From Thermophilibacter provencensis (GTDB taxonomy: Bacteria; Actinomycetota; Coriobacteriia; Coriobacteriales; Atopobiaceae), in assembly GCF_030372065.1 (NCBI RefSeq), contig NZ_JAUDEA010000002.1:124001-188000 (forward strand): a DNA stretch of 64,000 nucleotides. Direction: 5' to 3'. Below, piece by piece: positions 8,613 through 18,902 of this stretch (within the stretch, counting starts at the first letter, position 1; every line of letters starts with the position of its first letter). The notes beneath the pieces are model-generated. The model made no database searches. It was not told where the DNA came from and saw nothing but the letters and a program-made list of their open reading frames with translations. Made by a program: the position numbers and the translations under genes.

Positions 8613-9071
8613 GTGTTGCTTGGAGTCTTTGAATTTGAAATCGTGAAAGACGATAGCGGCTACGTCGCCATTCCGTACGATCTTGGGGGCGCCACACAGG
8701 GCGACAGCATGGACGAGCTGTGCCATATGGTTGTCGACTGGCTCAAGATGACCCTTGAGGACTATGACATGAAGGGGCTTTCCCTTCCAACGGCAACCTT
8801 TGGCAACGCGCCGCGCTACGGAGGATTTAACATGGTCTTTGCCGTTCAGGCGGGCAGGGAAACCGTTGAGAAGATAACGGCAACAGAGGCTGCGAGACTT
8901 CTAGGGATATCGAGGGCTCGAATTACCCAGCTGCTTGGAGCATCCCTTCTTGAGGGCTACCGAGAAGGTCGAAACACCTATGTCACGATGGCCTCTGTGA
9001 AAGCGCGCCTTAGGGACAGAGGGAACCGTGATGAGATGAGCCAGGTAGAGGTGCCGGCAGCCGCTGAGTGA
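8613..9071 (+). CDS. hicB: HicB-type antitoxin with C-terminal helix-turn-helix
   Basis: About 152 aa, initiated at GTG 8613 (or TTG 8616) with GGAGG at 8603-8607. Residues 1-75 form the partially degraded RNase H fold of HicB: FEFEIVKDDSGYVAIPYDLGG, then GDSMDELCHMVVDWLKM. From about residue 85 an excisionase/MerR-like helix-turn-helix appears, ITATEAARLLGISRARITQL. It would neutralise HicA and bind the palindrome at 8391-8407. The length fits the long HicB class with a DNA-binding tail. Its stop is seven bases from the convergent neighbour. Confidence 0.85.
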   Translation: MLLGVFEFEIVKDDSGYVAIPYDLGGATQGDSMDELCHMVVDWLKMTLEDYDMKGLSLPTATFGNAPRYGGFNMVFAVQAGRETVEKITATEAARLLGISRARITQLLGASLLEGYREGRNTYVTMASVKARLRDRGNRDEMSQVEVPAAAE

Positions 9072-9078
9072 AGTCAGC

Positions 9079-9471
9079 CTATGAAGAAAGCTCCGCGTCG
9101 AGCGAGACGAGCTCCTCGGGAACGCTCGCGGGATCGCAGCCAAAGGACTCCCCAACGGCGCGGGCCTGCAGGTGCCTAAGGCCGGCAAGGTCCTCATTGC
9201 CCTCGCGCTCATAGAGCACGGCCAGGCGCTCGAGCGCATAGCACACGTAGGCGGCAACGGAGTCCCCCATGCCGGAGAGCACCATCATCGTGACGAGCGA
9301 GTCTGGCGAGAGCGCAAGCGCCGTGGTGGGCTCGAGCTCAAGGAGGTCGGCAATCTCATGCTCCGCGTCAGCGTAGCCGGATTGATCTCCCCTCAGCGCA
9401 CGGCCAAGGGCATCGGTAATCCCGCCCACAAACTCGCCGATAATCTCCAGGATGTAGTCACGCTGCAGCAT
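9079..9471 (-). CDS. conserved hypothetical protein (DUF6483-like)
   Basis: 130 aa starting at MLQRDYILEIIGEF, with an excellent GGAGGATCC ribosome site immediately upstream. The protein is acidic and appears all-helical, with no signal peptide or membrane segment. Its beginning resembles a small uncharacterised family seen in Firmicutes and Coriobacteria, but I would not assign a function. It lies 40 bases downstream of the giant permease gene on the same strand and may be the last cistron of that operon, which then ends facing hicB. Confidence 0.6.
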   Translation of the reverse strand: MLQRDYILEIIGEFVGGITDALGRALRGDQSGYADAEHEIADLLELEPTTALALSPDSLVTMMVLSGMGDSVAAYVCYALERLAVLYEREGNEDLAGLRHLQARAVGESFGCDPASVPEELVSLDAELSS

Positions 9472-9511
9472 GGATCCTCCCATCTCCTGCGCCCAGTATA
9501 GCCCTCGAACG

Positions 9512-12500
9512 CTAATCCACTGACTTGAGGCTCTCCACCATGTCAATGCGGTCGAGCTTGCGGCGCATCATCAGCATCACAAGCACGGAGAAGACCAGCG
9601 TGAGGACAAACGCGTAGACGTAGCTGGCAGGGTGAATCACGCGACCAAACATCACCACGTCCACCTCGGCGGTCACGATGACAAAGCCCTCGAGCCACGT
9701 GCCCAGGACAAGACCCACGACGTCACCCAGGAGCGTGAGAATGAGCACCTCGCGGAAGATATAGGCATAGACCTCGCCGCGCTTGAAGCCAAGCACCTTG
9801 AGCGAGGCAATCTCACGAACGCGCTCGCCGATATTGATGTTCGTCAGGTTGTAGAGCACCACCGCCGCGAGCGCCGCTGCAGAGACGATGAGCACCACCA
9901 CGATGAGGTCAACGGCGGAGAGCATGTCGCGATACATCTCAACGGTCTCGTCCGTGAAGACGACCGTCGAGACGGCGCCCGTCGCCTCAAGCTCCTCGGC
10001 AAGCTCGTCACGGAGCCCCGCGTCCTCGCTCACGTTGAGATAGAGCGTCGAGAAGGACGGGGCGTCATCGTCAAAGACACCGGCGCGCGCCAGGACGTCC
10101 CAGCACGCGGGAGAGAGATAGGCGACGTTGCCCACGTAGTTCTCGACCACGCCGTCAACGCGCAGGGCAACGCCGTCGCCCGTTGCGTTGCCAATCGCAT
10201 CCTGGGCGTAGAGCACGAGCTCGTCACCAACGCCGACCCCAAGCTTGCCCGCAGCCTTCTCGGAAAGGAGGATGCCGTCCCCCTCAAGCGAGAGGGGCTT
10301 CTGGGAAACACGCTCCCGCAGCGAGAGGGCCCGACCAAACTCTGTGGCGTCCTCTGGCACCACGACCTGAATGGAGAGCGTCTCCCCAGAGAAGTCCGAG
10401 CCCGCGCGCAAGTTCAGAAGGCTCGCACGCGAAAGCAGGTCCACGCCGGCATCGTCGAGCAGGCCCTCGACGAGCTCGCCGTCCTTCTCGCCAGCGTCAT
10501 CTGCGAGAGTGACAGTGGTGTTGTAGTGCATGATGGGGCCAAACTGGTTGTCGATGATGTCCCAGATGGCATCATGAAGGCCAAAGCCCACCAGAAGGAG
10601 CGCGGTGCATCCGGACACACCAATGACGGTCATGAGCAGGCGCTTCTTGTAACGGAAGAGGTTTCGGGCGGCAACCTTGCGCAAGAACGAGAGGCGACTC
10701 CAGAGCGGGCGCACGCGCTCCAAAAGGATGCGACGGCCCGCCTTGGGCGCGCGCGGCTGCATGAGCTGGGCGGGAGTCTCCCGGAGCGCGGATCCAACGG
10801 CGGCAAGCGTGGCAAAGAGCGTCACGCCCACGCCAAGGCCGCCCGAGGTGAGCGCGATGAGCGGGTCAACGGTCAGCGGGAGCGGAAGCTGGGGAACGGC
10901 GTAGATGATTGCGTAGGCATACATCACCACGTACGGGAGCACCTGGGAGAGCACGGCAATGCCCAGGACGGCCCCCGTTATGGAAGCCAGCGCGGCATAC
11001 GCGAGGTAGCGGCCAGCGATACGGCCCGCGCTGTAACCAAGAGCCTTGTATGTGCCCATCTGGACGCGCTCGTCCTCGACCATGCGCGTCATCGTGGTGA
11101 GCGCAACAAGCGCGGCCACGAGGAAGAGCATGAACGGAAAGACCGTCGAGATGGTGTCCATGCGCTCGGAGTCCGCCTGATAGGTTGCTGCGCCCTCACT
11201 CTGCGAGCGGTCCAGCACGTAGAGGCTCGGCGCCTCAAGGGAGTTAATCTCGGACTGGGCGTCGTTGAGCTCTGCCTCCGCCTCGGCAAAGCGCTCGTCG
11301 GCCTCCTCCCGCGCGTCCTCCCACGCGTCGAGGCCCTCCTCGTACTCGGAGCGAGAGGATGAGAGCTGCGAGCGTCCCTGCTCGAGCTCCGCCTCGGCAG
11401 CGTCAAGCTGCGCCTGCGCCTCGTCAAGCTGGGACTCGGCAGACGAGCGCTGCTCGGCGAGCTCCTGACGGGCTGCGTCAATCTGTGCCTGCGCCGCCTT
11501 GACCTGTGTCACGCCCTCATCGTAGGCGCTCACCGCATCGCGCGCGGAGACGAGCTGAGAGGCCTGCTCGCGCGCGGAGGAGAGCCGCGGCAGCGTGGTG
11601 TCCAAGCAGACGAGCTGGAACCGCGCGGACTCAAGCTGGGTAGCCTGCTCGTCCGTGAGCGCGCCGGCGGTCTCGAGCGCGGCAAGCTGCTCCACAGCAG
11701 AGACGAGCTGCTCCTTGGCCGCCCGCTGCTCTGAGATGGCGGCGTCGAGTGCCTGGACGGCAGCGTCGAGGTTCCCCGCCTCGATCCCCTGCTCAGAGAG
11801 TGCGACGAGAAGCACGCTCACTCCGCTCTCGCAAGAGGAGCGAGCCTGCTCGACCTGCGATGCCTGTGCCTCAAGCTCGGAGCGCCTTGCATCAAGCTCG
11901 CTCTGGGAGGAGTCAATGGCTGCCAGCGCCGCAGCGAGTTCGTCCTCGGCCTGCTGACGTCGTGATGCGAGCTCGGACCTGCCCGACTCGAGTTCCGCCC
12001 CCGCCGCGGCGACCTCCTCCTCTGCCGCAGAGATCTGTGACGCGGCCTCGTCAAGCTGGTCACGAGACGTCTCAAGCTCCTCCTCCGCGTCTGCGCGCTC
12101 GCGCTCGTACTCCGCGCGGGACTCGTCCAGCTCGTCCTGCGCCTCCAAGCGCAGATCATCCAGGCGAGCCTCGGACAGGCCCTCAGCATCAGCCTCAATG
12201 CGACCCCTAACCTCGTCCACCACGTCCCAGTACTCGTCGGACCCGCTCAGCGCGTCCTCGGCAGTGGCAACGCTCAGGTGTATCTCCGAGAAGGGCGTGC
12301 CCTCAACAAAGGTGTCCTCAGAGACGTAAAGGTACTGGTCGAGCATGCCCGAGCCGAGCGTGGTGGATCCAAAGCTGATGGTATAGGGGTAGTTCGAGGA
12401 GCTCACGGTACCCACGACGGTGAGCTCGTGCACGGAGAGCGCGTCATTCTCGCCAGACTCGTAGAGCACCTCGATGGTGTCACCGGGCTTGAGCCCCAGC

Positions 12501-12934
12501 CCGGGGGCGTCGGCGGAGACAACGCACTCCCCCGCTGCGCTGGGGTAGCGCCCCTCGCGCAGGATGAGCTGGTCGAGCGAGGGTTCCTCCCCGCTCAGGT
12601 ACTCATCAGGGAGCGATGCCACGCGCGCGGCAACCTGCTCGGTGTCAACGCGCACCATTGCGTCAACGGACATGACCCCAGCCGCAGCGTCAACGCCGTC
12701 AACGGAGGCGAGGCGCCCCACGTCCTTCTCGCCAAATCCAAGGGTTGAGATGACGCGCAGGTCCCAGAGGCCCGTGTTGTCGTAGTAGGCATCCGCCGCG
12801 GCGCGCATGTCCGGGCCGCTCATGCTCAGGCCCGCGAAGAAGCCGCATCCCAGCGCCACGATCACCATGATGGCAAGAAAGCGCCCGAGCGACGATCGGA
12901 CGCTTCTCACGATTCCTGTGGCGAAGGCGCTCAT
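9512..12934 (-). CDS. FtsX-like ABC permease with long extracytoplasmic coiled coil
   Basis: 1140 aa, starting at ATG 12934 with GGAGG six bases upstream. One membrane helix near residues 20-42 is followed by an outer domain. Residues about 235-560 form a very long Glu/Ala/Ser/Gln-rich heptad region (for example DELDESRAEYERERADAEEE) that should be a coiled-coil hairpin outside the cell. Then come three helices of an FtsX domain, a fourth helix (MTVIGVSGCTALLLVGFG), a second outer domain and a C-terminal FtsX domain of three helices. The upstream gene, 14 bases away, supplies an ATPase and its own permease. Such FtsX systems couple ATP hydrolysis to work outside the membrane, such as lipoprotein or peptide handling or hydrolase activation. 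The exact role is unknown. Confidence 0.87.
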   Translation of the reverse strand: MSAFATGIVRSVRSSLGRFLAIMVIVALGCGFFAGLSMSGPDMRAAADAYYDNTGLWDLRVISTLGFGEKDVGRLASVDGVDAAAGVMSVDAMVRVDTEQVAARVASLPDEYLSGEEPSLDQLILREGRYPSAAGECVVSADAPGLGLKPGDTIEVLYESGENDALSVHELTVVGTVSSSNYPYTISFGSTTLGSGMLDQYLYVSEDTFVEGTPFSEIHLSVATAEDALSGSDEYWDVVDEVRGRIEADAEGLSEARLDDLRLEAQDELDESRAEYERERADAEEELETSRDQLDEAASQISAAEEEVAAAGAELESGRSELASRRQQAEDELAAALAAIDSSQSELDARRSELEAQASQVEQARSSCESGVSVLLVALSEQGIEAGNLDAAVQALDAAISEQRAAKEQLVSAVEQLAALETAGALTDEQATQLESARFQLVCLDTTLPRLSSAREQASQLVSARDAVSAYDEGVTQVKAAQAQIDAARQELAEQRSSAESQLDEAQAQLDAAEAELEQGRSQLSSSRSEYEEGLDAWEDAREEADERFAEAEAELNDAQSEINSLEAPSLYVLDRSQSEGAATYQADSERMDTISTVFPFMLFLVAALVALTTMTRMVEDERVQMGTYKALGYSAGRIAGRYLAYAALASITGAVLGIAVLSQVLPYVVMYAYAIIYAVPQLPLPLTVDPLIALTSGGLGVGVTLFATLAAVGSALRETPAQLMQPRAPKAGRRILLERVRPLWSRLSFLRKVAARNLFRYKKRLLMTVIGVSGCTALLLVGFGLHDAIWDIIDNQFGPIMHYNTTVTLADDAGEKDGELVEGLLDDAGVDLLSRASLLNLRAGSDFSGETLSIQVVVPEDATEFGRALSLRERVSQKPLSLEGDGILLSEKAAGKLGVGVGDELVLYAQDAIGNATGDGVALRVDGVVENYVGNVAYLSPACWDVLARAGVFDDDAPSFSTLYLNVSEDAGLRDELAEELEATGAVSTVVFTDETVEMYRDMLSAVDLIVVVLIVSAAALAAVVLYNLTNINIGERVREIASLKVLGFKRGEVYAYIFREVLILTLLGDVVGLVLGTWLEGFVIVTAEVDVVMFGRVIHPASYVYAFVLTLVFSVLVMLMMRRKLDRIDMVESLKSVD

Positions 12935-12948
12935 GGCCGGCCTCCGCG

Positions 12949-15900
12949 CTACTCGCTGCGCAGGGCCTCGACCGGGTCGCGTCGGCTGGCGGCGGAGCTC
13001 GGGATGAGGCCCGCCACAAGGGTGAGCACAACGGAGATGCAGATGAGAACCGCGGCGGAGGTCCACGGCAGGCTCATGATGTTCTCGACGTTAAAGTCCC
13101 TGAGCACCCAGGCGTTAACGGGAACAGAGACCGCCACCACCACGGCGATGGCAAAGACGCCCGAGATGAGGCCCTCGATGAAGGTCTCCGCGTTGAAGAC
13201 GTTGGCAACGTTACCCTTGGAGGCGCCGATGGCGCGCAGGATGCCGATCTCCTTCTTGCGCTCGAGGACGCTAATGTAGGTGATGATGCCGATCATGATT
13301 GAGCTCACCACGAGCGAGATGGAGACGAAGGCGATGAGCACGAGCGAGATCATGTTCACGATGTCCGTGACGCTGCCCATGATGACGCCCATGTAGTCCG
13401 TGTAGCTGATGACGGCGTCGTCGTTTCCGGCGGCGCGCTGCTCGTCGTTATAGACGTCAATGGCATCGACCACATGCTCCTTTGCCTCAAAGTCCTTGGG
13501 GTAGATCTGGATAGCGGCGGGGTCGTCCGCAGTGGCATAGCCGAGCGTCTGGAGGTTGTTGTCATAGGTGAGCTGGGACGCGTTGGCGTAGCTCTCCATG
13601 AGCGAGGCAAGGTCCTCGGCATCCATGTTGAAGTGGATGGAGCTCGCGAGCATGTCGGCGTTGACGCTAAAGGAGCTCTGGAGGTTGGAGAGGCTTGCCA
13701 CGGCCTGCGACGCGTACTGCTCGAGCACGCTCGCCATGGCGCTCTGGAGCTGGGAGGAGATGGCAGAGCTGATCTGCGAGGTCAGGCTCTGGAGGAAGCT
13801 CTGCAGATAGGGTGCGAGGCTGTTGGAGACGTAGTCCGAGACGATCTGCTGGACGCGGTCGCGCACGGGCTGGCCGGCGACGGCCTCCACCTGGGCAAGA
13901 ATTGCCTGGGCACCCTCCGTCTCAAGGTACTGGTCAAAGTAGCCTGCGAGCTTCTGGACAAACTCGGGGTCATCCGGGTCAATGGCTCCGGCGTTCTCTC
14001 CCCACCAGGCCACAAAGCCCTGGCTGAGCTGGCCGCCGAGCTGCGCCACCTCCTCAAGCTGCTCGGTCGTGAGCGTTGGGTCCTCCAGCTCCTGGTCGAG
14101 AATCGCCGAGAAGTCCGGGGCGGGGGCGCCCGCGACGAGCGACTCCACGTCAACCGAGTTGGCAACGCTCGTGAGGTCAACGGAGATGCCGGAGAGGTCG
14201 ATGCCCGAGGGGTCAAACCCCGCGGCAATGGCGCTCGTGTCAAACGAGAAGGCCGAGCGCATGGTGTCCTCGTCCACGCTGAAGAGGCTCTCGAGGTCAA
14301 CGCCCTTCTTGGCCTCCTCCTGGAGGGTGTCGAACGTCTTGCCGGTGAAGACGTCGACCTCGGGGTCCTCGAGCTGCTGCTGAACGATCTGGGAATTGTC
14401 GGAACGGTCCATGAGCTCAAGCGTGAGCTCGGGCGTGTAGGCGATGCCGGCCGAGAGCGCCTTGGCATCGGAGCTCTCGTTGGGGCGCACGACACCAACC
14501 ACATGCAGGTCAAGGCCATTGTTCACGGCGTCTGTCATGAACTCCTCATCGGAGGACATGTCCGTCCAACCACCCGTCTCGGCGTTCCTGCGGTAGACGT
14601 CGGCGGGGCTGATCACCTTGAAGTCAAGCGCGAGCGCGTCATCGTACGTGAAGTCAACGTCCGTCTCGGCAATCTCGGTCTCCCCCGCCGTTCCGCTCAT
14701 GGCCGAGCTCACCATCTCCGTGAGATCGGCAGGGTCGAGCACGCCGATGCCGTAGAGCGTGTAGTCGCTGATGCGACCGCTCTGCGTGAGCACGAGCACG
14801 CACTCGTCGGCCTCCGTGGCCCAGCGGCCGGCAACGACGTCGTACTGCGAGTCAAGGAGCTCCTGGTCGTCGATCATCTCGTTGAAGACGGACATGCCGC
14901 CCGTGGACATGCCGGCGGTAGCCGTCCCCGAGGCGCCGCCGGTCATGGCCGTGGAGAGCGCGTTGGGATTGAGCTGCGTGACTCCGTCGGAGGTGTCGGC
15001 AGCGTAGACGAGCGGCGTAATGCCGTAGTCGTACTGGATGGCGTTGACGTAGTCCTCGATGCCCGCCTTGCCGGACTCGAGGTAGCTCTTGAGGCCGGAG
15101 AGGTCGTTGCTGCCAACGGAGGCAAACATGTCGGTGAGCATCATGAACTCGGGGATCTGGGCGGGGTCCTCGGCATCGCCGTCCTTCTCGCGGGAAGACT
15201 GCTCGGTTGCGCCAGGGTCCTCGGAGAGCATGCCCGAGATGTCCATGCTCTGCTTGCTGATGGTGAGCGGATAGCTGGAGAGGGTGTCCTCCTCAACGCG
15301 GGCTATGTACTCGTTCACGCCGTTTGCCAGGGCGAGAATGGCCGCGATGCCGATGATGCCGATCGAGCCCGCGAAGGCCGTCATGATGGTGCGGCCCTTC
15401 TTGGTCATGAGGTTGTTGAACGAGAGGCCAAGGGCCGTGAGGAAGCTCATGGAGGTGCGCCGGGCCCGCTTGGCCTCGCGGCGCGGGGCCGTTGCGGGGT
15501 CGAAGGGGTCGGAGTCTGAGGTGATGTGGCCGTCTGAGAGCTCGACGATGCGCGTGGCGTACTGGTGCGCAAGCTCCGGGTTGTGCGTGACCATGATGAC
15601 CAGACGGTCCTGCGCGACCTCCTTGAGGAGATCCATGACCTGCACGGACGTAGCCGAGTCAAGGGCGCCCGTGGGCTCGTCGGCAAGCAGGATCTCCGGG
15701 TCGTTGATGAGGGCGCGGGCGATGGCCACGCGCTGCATCTGGCCGCCGGAGAGCTGGCTGGGCTTCTTGTTCACATGGTCAGCGAGGCCCACGCGCGCGA
15801 GGGCGTCCAGCGCGCGACGACGGCGCTCGGAGCGACCCACGCCCGAGAGCGTGAGCGCGAGCTCCACGTTGGCGAGGACGGTCTGGTGCGGAATGAGGTT

Positions 15901-16176
15901 GTAGCTCTGAAACACAAAGCCGATGCGATTGTTGCGGTAGGTGTCCCAGTCGCGGTCCTTGTACCTGCGCGTGGAGATGCCATCGATCACGAGGTCACCC
16001 TCATCAAAGTGGTCGAGGCCGCCCACGATGTTGAGCATCGTGGTCTTGCCGGAGCCCGAGGGGCCCAGAACCGCAACAAACTCATTGTCCCGAAAGGCAA
16101 CGGAGACGTGGTCGAGTGCGACCTGAGTGAAGGAGCCCGTGGTGTAGCGCTTGCAGATGTCGTTGAGCTCGAGCAT
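12949..16176 (-). CDS. MacB-like fused ABC ATPase/FtsX permease
   Basis: 1075 aa. The start is ATG 16176 ([15 protein letters not shown]) with AAGGA upstream; the frame stays open further upstream but only opposite the neighbouring gene. Residues 1-230 form a MacB/LolD-type ATPase: [10 protein letters not shown] Walker [17 protein letters not shown] signature, [12 protein letters not shown] Walker B and VTHNP switch. After a basic linker, a first helix ([19 protein letters not shown]) leads to an outer domain of about 500 residues rich in Asp/Ser/Ala, then three C-terminal FtsX helices including the [16 protein letters not shown] signature. It is probably co-transcribed with the coiled-coil permease 14 bases downstream, giving a heteromeric complex with one ATPase type and two permeases. 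Confidence 0.9.
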   Translation of the reverse strand: MLELNDICKRYTTGSFTQVALDHVSVAFRDNEFVAVLGPSGSGKTTMLNIVGGLDHFDEGDLVIDGISTRRYKDRDWDTYRNNRIGFVFQSYNLIPHQTVLANVELALTLSGVGRSERRRRALDALARVGLADHVNKKPSQLSGGQMQRVAIARALINDPEILLADEPTGALDSATSVQVMDLLKEVAQDRLVIMVTHNPELAHQYATRIVELSDGHITSDSDPFDPATAPRREAKRARRTSMSFLTALGLSFNNLMTKKGRTIMTAFAGSIGIIGIAAILALANGVNEYIARVEEDTLSSYPLTISKQSMDISGMLSEDPGATEQSSREKDGDAEDPAQIPEFMMLTDMFASVGSNDLSGLKSYLESGKAGIEDYVNAIQYDYGITPLVYAADTSDGVTQLNPNALSTAMTGGASGTATAGMSTGGMSVFNEMIDDQELLDSQYDVVAGRWATEADECVLVLTQSGRISDYTLYGIGVLDPADLTEMVSSAMSGTAGETEIAETDVDFTYDDALALDFKVISPADVYRRNAETGGWTDMSSDEEFMTDAVNNGLDLHVVGVVRPNESSDAKALSAGIAYTPELTLELMDRSDNSQIVQQQLEDPEVDVFTGKTFDTLQEEAKKGVDLESLFSVDEDTMRSAFSFDTSAIAAGFDPSGIDLSGISVDLTSVANSVDVESLVAGAPAPDFSAILDQELEDPTLTTEQLEEVAQLGGQLSQGFVAWWGENAGAIDPDDPEFVQKLAGYFDQYLETEGAQAILAQVEAVAGQPVRDRVQQIVSDYVSNSLAPYLQSFLQSLTSQISSAISSQLQSAMASVLEQYASQAVASLSNLQSSFSVNADMLASSIHFNMDAEDLASLMESYANASQLTYDNNLQTLGYATADDPAAIQIYPKDFEAKEHVVDAIDVYNDEQRAAGNDDAVISYTDYMGVIMGSVTDIVNMISLVLIAFVSISLVVSSIMIGIITYISVLERKKEIGILRAIGASKGNVANVFNAETFIEGLISGVFAIAVVVAVSVPVNAWVLRDFNVENIMSLPWTSAAVLICISVVLTLVAGLIPSSAASRRDPVEALRSE

Positions 16177-16369
16177 GGGATTCCTTGGATAGCGTTTTAT
16201 GACGCTTTCATGGTACCCAAACCCGTCCTCGCCAAACCCACCTCGCACAACTCGGGTACACTGCAGCACGGGCTTTGGTCGTGGAACGATGTTGGGTGCG
16301 CCTGTTGCCGTGCCTCCAAAAAACTTACGTGCCGAGGCGGGCGGTCGTTTGACCCGTAGAATGGACGCC

Positions 16370-16984
16370 ATGAAGAGAACGCTTATGGCAGGCGGACCGG
16401 GAGGAATCCCGGTGGAGGTCGAGCGCAGGCGCGTTCGGCGGCTCAACCTGCGCGTGCGCTCGGACGGAACGGCGCACCTCTCCGTCCCCCTCCGCACCTC
16501 GCTGGAAACCGCCCAGCGCTTTCTCGATGACCACGAGGACTGGCTGCGCGCGAGAATTGATTGCCGCGAGAAGCGCGCCGCGGAGCCTGAGGACGGGTTC
16601 GTTCCGCTCTGGGGAAAGCTCGTAAGCCTGCCGGAGGGAACCTCGGCCGACGAGCTCTACCGCAGGGAGCTGGCGGCGCGGCTGCCAGATGCCATCTCTC
16701 GCATGGAGGAAGCCGTCGGAGCGCACGCGAGCGGCTGGCAGCTGCGAGCGATGTCAACGCGCTGGGGCTCATGCACCCCAAAGACGGGACGCATTCGCAT
16801 CAACGTGCGTCTGGCGGCATATCCCCCCAGCTGCCTAGAGTACGTGGTGGCCCACGAGCTCACCCACCTGCTCGAGCCCAGCCACAACGCGCGCTTTCAC
16901 GATCTTCTCGCCCGCGCATACCCTCACGAGAAGCGCGCCAGGGCCATTCTCCGGACGTCCCCTCGGGACGCCTGTGTGCCGTAG
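16370..16984 (+). CDS. YgjP-like zinc metallopeptidase (DUF45/M48-like)
   Basis: About 204 aa. The zinc site HELTHLLEPSHNARFH (HExxH plus a downstream His) lies near residue 165, preceded by TRWGSCTPKTGRIRIN, which is diagnostic of the YgjP/DUF45 family. The N-terminal half contains the usual RRRVRRLNLRVRSDG strand and a helix-rich linker. Family members are cytoplasmic metalloproteins; YgjP-like proteins are often linked to DNA or nucleotide metabolism, but the substrate is not established. Start codons at 16361, 16370 and 16385 are all possible and none has a strong ribosome site. The gene is divergent from the ABC operon and followed by a family E repeat. Confidence 0.85.
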   Translation: MKRTLMAGGPGGIPVEVERRRVRRLNLRVRSDGTAHLSVPLRTSLETAQRFLDDHEDWLRARIDCREKRAAEPEDGFVPLWGKLVSLPEGTSADELYRRELAARLPDAISRMEEAVGAHASGWQLRAMSTRWGSCTPKTGRIRINVRLAAYPPSCLEYVVAHELTHLLEPSHNARFHDLLARAYPHEKRARAILRTSPRDACVP

Positions 16985-17003
16985 CGGCCCTGGGGTAAAA
17001 ATC

Positions 17004-17079
17004 GTCCGAGAGCTGCCCGTGCTTGGGAAAAGGGCGGCTCCAGGACGTTTCTGACCTGAAAAACCTCCGGGAGCCGCCC
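17004..17079. repeat. intergenic hairpin, family E
   Basis: GGGCGGCTC (17032-17040) pairs with GAGCCGCCC (17071-17079), and the pairing continues inward through CAGGACGTTT against AAACCTCCGG. A further half-unit, GTCCGAGAGCTGCCC, precedes it at 17004-17018 and could pair instead. It lies between the converging metallopeptidase and cstA genes and may act as a terminator for both. Confidence 0.65.
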
Positions 17080-17099
17080 GTGCCAGCTAAAGCGAGCAG

Positions 17100-18902
17100 C
17101 TACTTGCCGCAGTGATCACGGCCAAGCTCGGACCACTCGGGCTCCTCGTCGGGAATGGAGCCTGCGTTCTTGGTAAAGAGCTCGCGAAGGCAGTTGTATG
17201 CCACGATGAGGCCAAGAACCACCAGCAGGATTGCAAAGACGAGCTGCAGGCCGGAGGTCGCGATCACCGCCGCACCACTCGTGGCAAGCGCGTTCACGCA
17301 GCCGATGATGCTCTGGACGAGCGAAGTGAACGTGCAAACCAGCAGAAACGCCACGGGGACGTAAAGCATCCAGCCCTTGCGTCCCGTGCACTTGCAGAAG
17401 ACCGCCAGCATGATCATCGTCATGCCACCGAGCAGCTGGTTGGACGCGCCGAAGAGAGGCCAGATGTTGTTGTAGCCGCCGAAGGCGAGGGCGAGGCCCA
17501 GCGCCAGCGTAAGCACGGTGGCGACCCAGGTGTTAGAGAAGAACCTGGCCGCGCCCTCGGTGCCCGCACCCGCCTCTTCGGCAGCGTCGTTGCTCTTGGA
17601 GAAGAACTCCTGGAACGAGAGGCGCCCGATGCGCGCCACGGCGTCGACGGAGGTGAGCGCGAGCGCTGAGACGCACATCGTCATGAACACGGTGGCGAGC
17701 GTGGAGTCCACGCCAAAGGCGGTCATGCCGCGCGCAACGCCCTGCGAGAAGATCTGGAACGGCGTTGCCGCGGCGCCGTTGTTGAGCAGGCCGGTCCCGG
17801 CGGTGTTGAGGTCGGAGAACATGATCGCCGCAAAGACGATGGCGAGCACGCCCACGAAGGACTCGAGCACCATGGCGCCGTAGCCCACGGGAAGCGCGTC
17901 CCTCTCGTTGGAGAGCTGCTTGGAGGAGGTGTTGGTGGAGACAAGGCTGTGGAAGCCGGAGAGCGCGCCGCACGCCACGGAGACAAAGAGCAGCGGGAAG
18001 AGATAGCTGCCCTTGTCCGCGAGGGCGCCGAGGTCGGCCACCATGGGGGCGGTCATCTCCGCCTCACCGGCGGCACCGAGCACAAAGACGCCCACCACGG
18101 CGCACGCAATCATGACGAGCATCATGATCGAGGTGAGGTAGTCGCGCGGCTGCTTGAGCGTCTGGATGGGCATTGCGGCAGCAAAGAGCAGGTAGACGGT
18201 GATGACGGCAAACCAGCCGAGCTTGTCGAGGTACACCGGGAACTGCATGCCCACGGCGAACATCGCCACAAAGAGCACCACGGCAAGCAGAAGCTCCTTC
18301 CAGCCCTTAAGGCCAAAGCGGCGGTTGATCCAACCAAAGGCGATGGCAACAAAGGTGAAGAGAATCGAGATGGTGCCCGCCGCGCCGCCAGCGTACGAGG
18401 CGGCGGCGTCCACCGCGCCCGCGGCGTCAAAGGTGGCCTTGAACGTGCCCGCGACCATGTCCACAAATGCCGCGATAACGATGATGGTGAAAAGCCAGCT
18501 AAAGAGGAGGAAGAGCCGACGCCCGGTGCGACCGATGTACTTCTCGATAAGCTGCGCGAGCGACTTGCCGTTGTTGCGCACGGATGCGTAGAGCGCGCCA
18601 AAGTCGTGCACGGCGCCAAAGAAGATGCCGCCCACGAGAACCCACAGCAGCACCGGCAGCCAGCCGAACATCATGGCAGCGATGGTTCCCGTGACGGGGC
18701 CGGCGCCGCAGATGGAGCTGAACTGGTGCGAGAAGGTCGTGAAGCACGAGGCGGGCGAGAAGTTCTTGCCGTCCTCCATGCGGCGGGCGGGCGTGAGGGC
18801 CTGCTCGTCGATGCCCCACGTGCGCGCAAGCCAGCGACCGTAGAGCAGGTACCCGACGACCAGCACCACGGCCGCAACGAGCACGATAACGATTCCGTTC
18901 AT
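17100..18902 (-). CDS. cstA: carbon starvation protein CstA family transporter
   Basis: 600 aa, start ATG 18902 with AAGGGGG six bases upstream. The N-terminal region contains the family signature NFSPASCFTTFSHQFSSICG followed by GAGPVTGT. About sixteen hydrophobic segments span the protein, and the C-terminus is short and hydrophilic (EEPEWSELGRDHCGK). CstA-family proteins import peptides or pyruvate and are induced by nutrient limitation in other bacteria. The length is intermediate between E. coli CstA (about 700) and shorter clostridial forms. It is divergent from the response regulator gene across a 382-base gap. No btsS/btsR-type system adjoins it. Confidence 0.92.
   Translation of the reverse strand: MNGIVIVLVAAVVLVVGYLLYGRWLARTWGIDEQALTPARRMEDGKNFSPASCFTTFSHQFSSICGAGPVTGTIAAMMFGWLPVLLWVLVGGIFFGAVHDFGALYASVRNNGKSLAQLIEKYIGRTGRRLFLLFSWLFTIIVIAAFVDMVAGTFKATFDAAGAVDAAASYAGGAAGTISILFTFVAIAFGWINRRFGLKGWKELLLAVVLFVAMFAVGMQFPVYLDKLGWFAVITVYLLFAAAMPIQTLKQPRDYLTSIMMLVMIACAVVGVFVLGAAGEAEMTAPMVADLGALADKGSYLFPLLFVSVACGALSGFHSLVSTNTSSKQLSNERDALPVGYGAMVLESFVGVLAIVFAAIMFSDLNTAGTGLLNNGAAATPFQIFSQGVARGMTAFGVDSTLATVFMTMCVSALALTSVDAVARIGRLSFQEFFSKSNDAAEEAGAGTEGAARFFSNTWVATVLTLALGLALAFGGYNNIWPLFGASNQLLGGMTMIMLAVFCKCTGRKGWMLYVPVAFLLVCTFTSLVQSIIGCVNALATSGAAVIATSGLQLVFAILLVVLGLIVAYNCLRELFTKNAGSIPDEEPEWSELGRDHCGK

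Noticed and set aside
8059-9071. Prophage or integrative element around hicAB
   Set aside because: No integrase, attachment repeats, phage structural or conjugation genes are seen; only the toxin-antitoxin pair and a quiet spacer.
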